This document shows, one piece after another, positions 19,265-20,208 of a stretch of DNA of 20,208 nucleotides. This DNA is from Rhizophagus prolifer (taxonomy: Eukaryota; Glomeromycota; Glomeromycetes; Glomerales; Glomeraceae), in assembly GCA_019425655.1 (NCBI GenBank), contig NQWY01025160.1, positions 1 to 20,208 of the forward strand. The letters run 5' to 3'. Both the position numbers and the translations under genes were made by a program. Below the pieces are notes generated by a model. It saw only the letters and a program-made list of their open reading frames with translations. It was not told the DNA's origin and made no database searches. How positions within the stretch are numbered: position 1 is the first letter of the stretch; each line of letters opens with the position of its first letter.

Positions 19265-20208
19265 AATATTAAACTTCTTAATTACAATCATAAGTGCGAA
19301 TCAAAGGCTGTTTTGTTTGGACATTTGGGATTGTTTGCTGTAAATAATCTTTAGACATAATTGTACAAGATCATCTCTTCAAGTTAACAATTTATTTGCT
19401 GTCAACAAAAATTACACAAATCTTCATATCCGCATGTTCGCAAAATTTTTCATCATTTAAAGCAATAATCTTTTAGCAATTTATAAATTTATAATCGTAG
19501 ATTGGTAATAATTTGTAAGTATTGTATCATTAAAATCGCTTTGATTAATGCAAATTAAAGTAAGGCTAGCTAAAAATCTAATTATGATTATTATTAATCT
19601 TCATATTAACAATTTGTAAAAAAAAGTGTAATTGATACAATTGATACTTTTTATATACTAATAATACAGAAATAACATTATTTTTATTATTTGTTTTTAT
19701 ATTTAGATAATAGGTAAGTTTTTCATTATCAAAAATAAAAAAGGTATTTAAATAATAAAATAAAATATATTCTAATATAAAGTAACAATTTTGAAATTTG
19801 AATAATATTGTCGGATGTGTATTAGTTAGGAAGAGAAATAACAATAAATGAAAAAAACAATAACAATAATACAATAAAGTTATATAATAACAAGTTTATA
19901 ATAAAAATTTCGTCTTTTTAAAAAAAAAAAATGATTTAATATCAAATTATAATGAAATATTATATATAAAAATGAACAAATATGAATGCTGTCGATTATC
20001 AACAAATAAAAAAGTGAATGTTTTCCCTTCCCGTTGATGAAAAATGGCCTCTCATTAAATGAAGGCAAATTTACTTATATCAAGATTATCTAGATTATCA
20101 TAATTAAACGTAACCTATTGTTCAAGCCCAAACCTATACAACGTAATTAAAATATTTTGAAATAAACAATATTGTCAAATGATAAAACAAAAAATAATTT
20201 AAATATAA
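19265..20208. other. 3' flank of the Nur1-like gene, no gene seen
   Basis: This stretch of 944 bp is extremely AT-rich, with long A and T runs (for example 19919-19931). The open frames on the minus strand (19578-19874, 19880-20068) are Tyr/Phe/Ile/Asn-rich translations of AT-rich DNA and show no family features. No RNA gene or repeat family was recognised. Confidence 0.6.

Noticed and set aside
19578-20068. Two minus-strand open frames of 98 and 62 codons
   Set aside because: Composition is Tyr/Phe/Ile/Asn from AT-rich DNA, with no motif and no splice-consistent extension.

Overview
The window looks like nuclear DNA of an AT-rich, intron-dense fungus. The gene set is fungal: a Nur1/Mug154-type nuclear-envelope protein, a PAK/Ste20 kinase, a Ptc7 phosphatase and a Vps21/Rab5 GTPase. 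It also keeps RBM26/27-type and kanadaptin genes that budding yeast lacks. Together with the AT-rich composition and a mean of about seven introns per gene, this suggests an early-diverging lineage such as Mucoromycota (possibly Glomeromycotina). That placement is inference.

Layout, left to right: (1) PAK-family kinase, minus strand, 231-4298; (2) RBM26/27-like RNA-binding protein, minus, 5057-8438; (3) tRNA-Leu(UAA), plus, 8757-8840; (4) Ptc7-like PP2C phosphatase, minus, 9348-11061; (5) Rab5/Vps21 GTPase, plus, 11555-13046, divergent from Ptc7; (6) kanadaptin-like FHA/dsRBD protein, minus, 13405-16450, convergent with Rab5; (7) a small inverted-repeat DNA element with a second, pogo-like inverted repeat nested in it, about 16771-17228; (8) Nur1/Mug154-like membrane protein, plus, 17917-19264. 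The genes are unrelated housekeeping or signalling genes, not a cluster acting in one pathway.

The most notable signal is in the introns. I could place 47 conventional introns of 52 to 477 nt (most 62-98 nt). I also found a separate class of ultra-short GT...AG segments with nothing between 25 and 51 nt. Two are needed to restore highly conserved motifs: 17 nt inside the Ptc7 GSSTAC motif and 24 nt inside the RBM26 CCCH zinc finger. Two more, 16 nt and 21 nt, are candidates in the PAK gene. In all four cases reading straight through meets a stop codon shortly afterwards. If RNA confirms them, this fungus splices introns about as small as the smallest known in eukaryotes alongside ordinary introns.

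Other points: the PAK gene has two CRIB motifs whose exon phases allow single-CRIB, tandem-CRIB or kinase-less products; its kinase domain has DFV for DFG and an altered glycine loop; and kanadaptin intron 1 has no AG dinucleotide available as acceptor.
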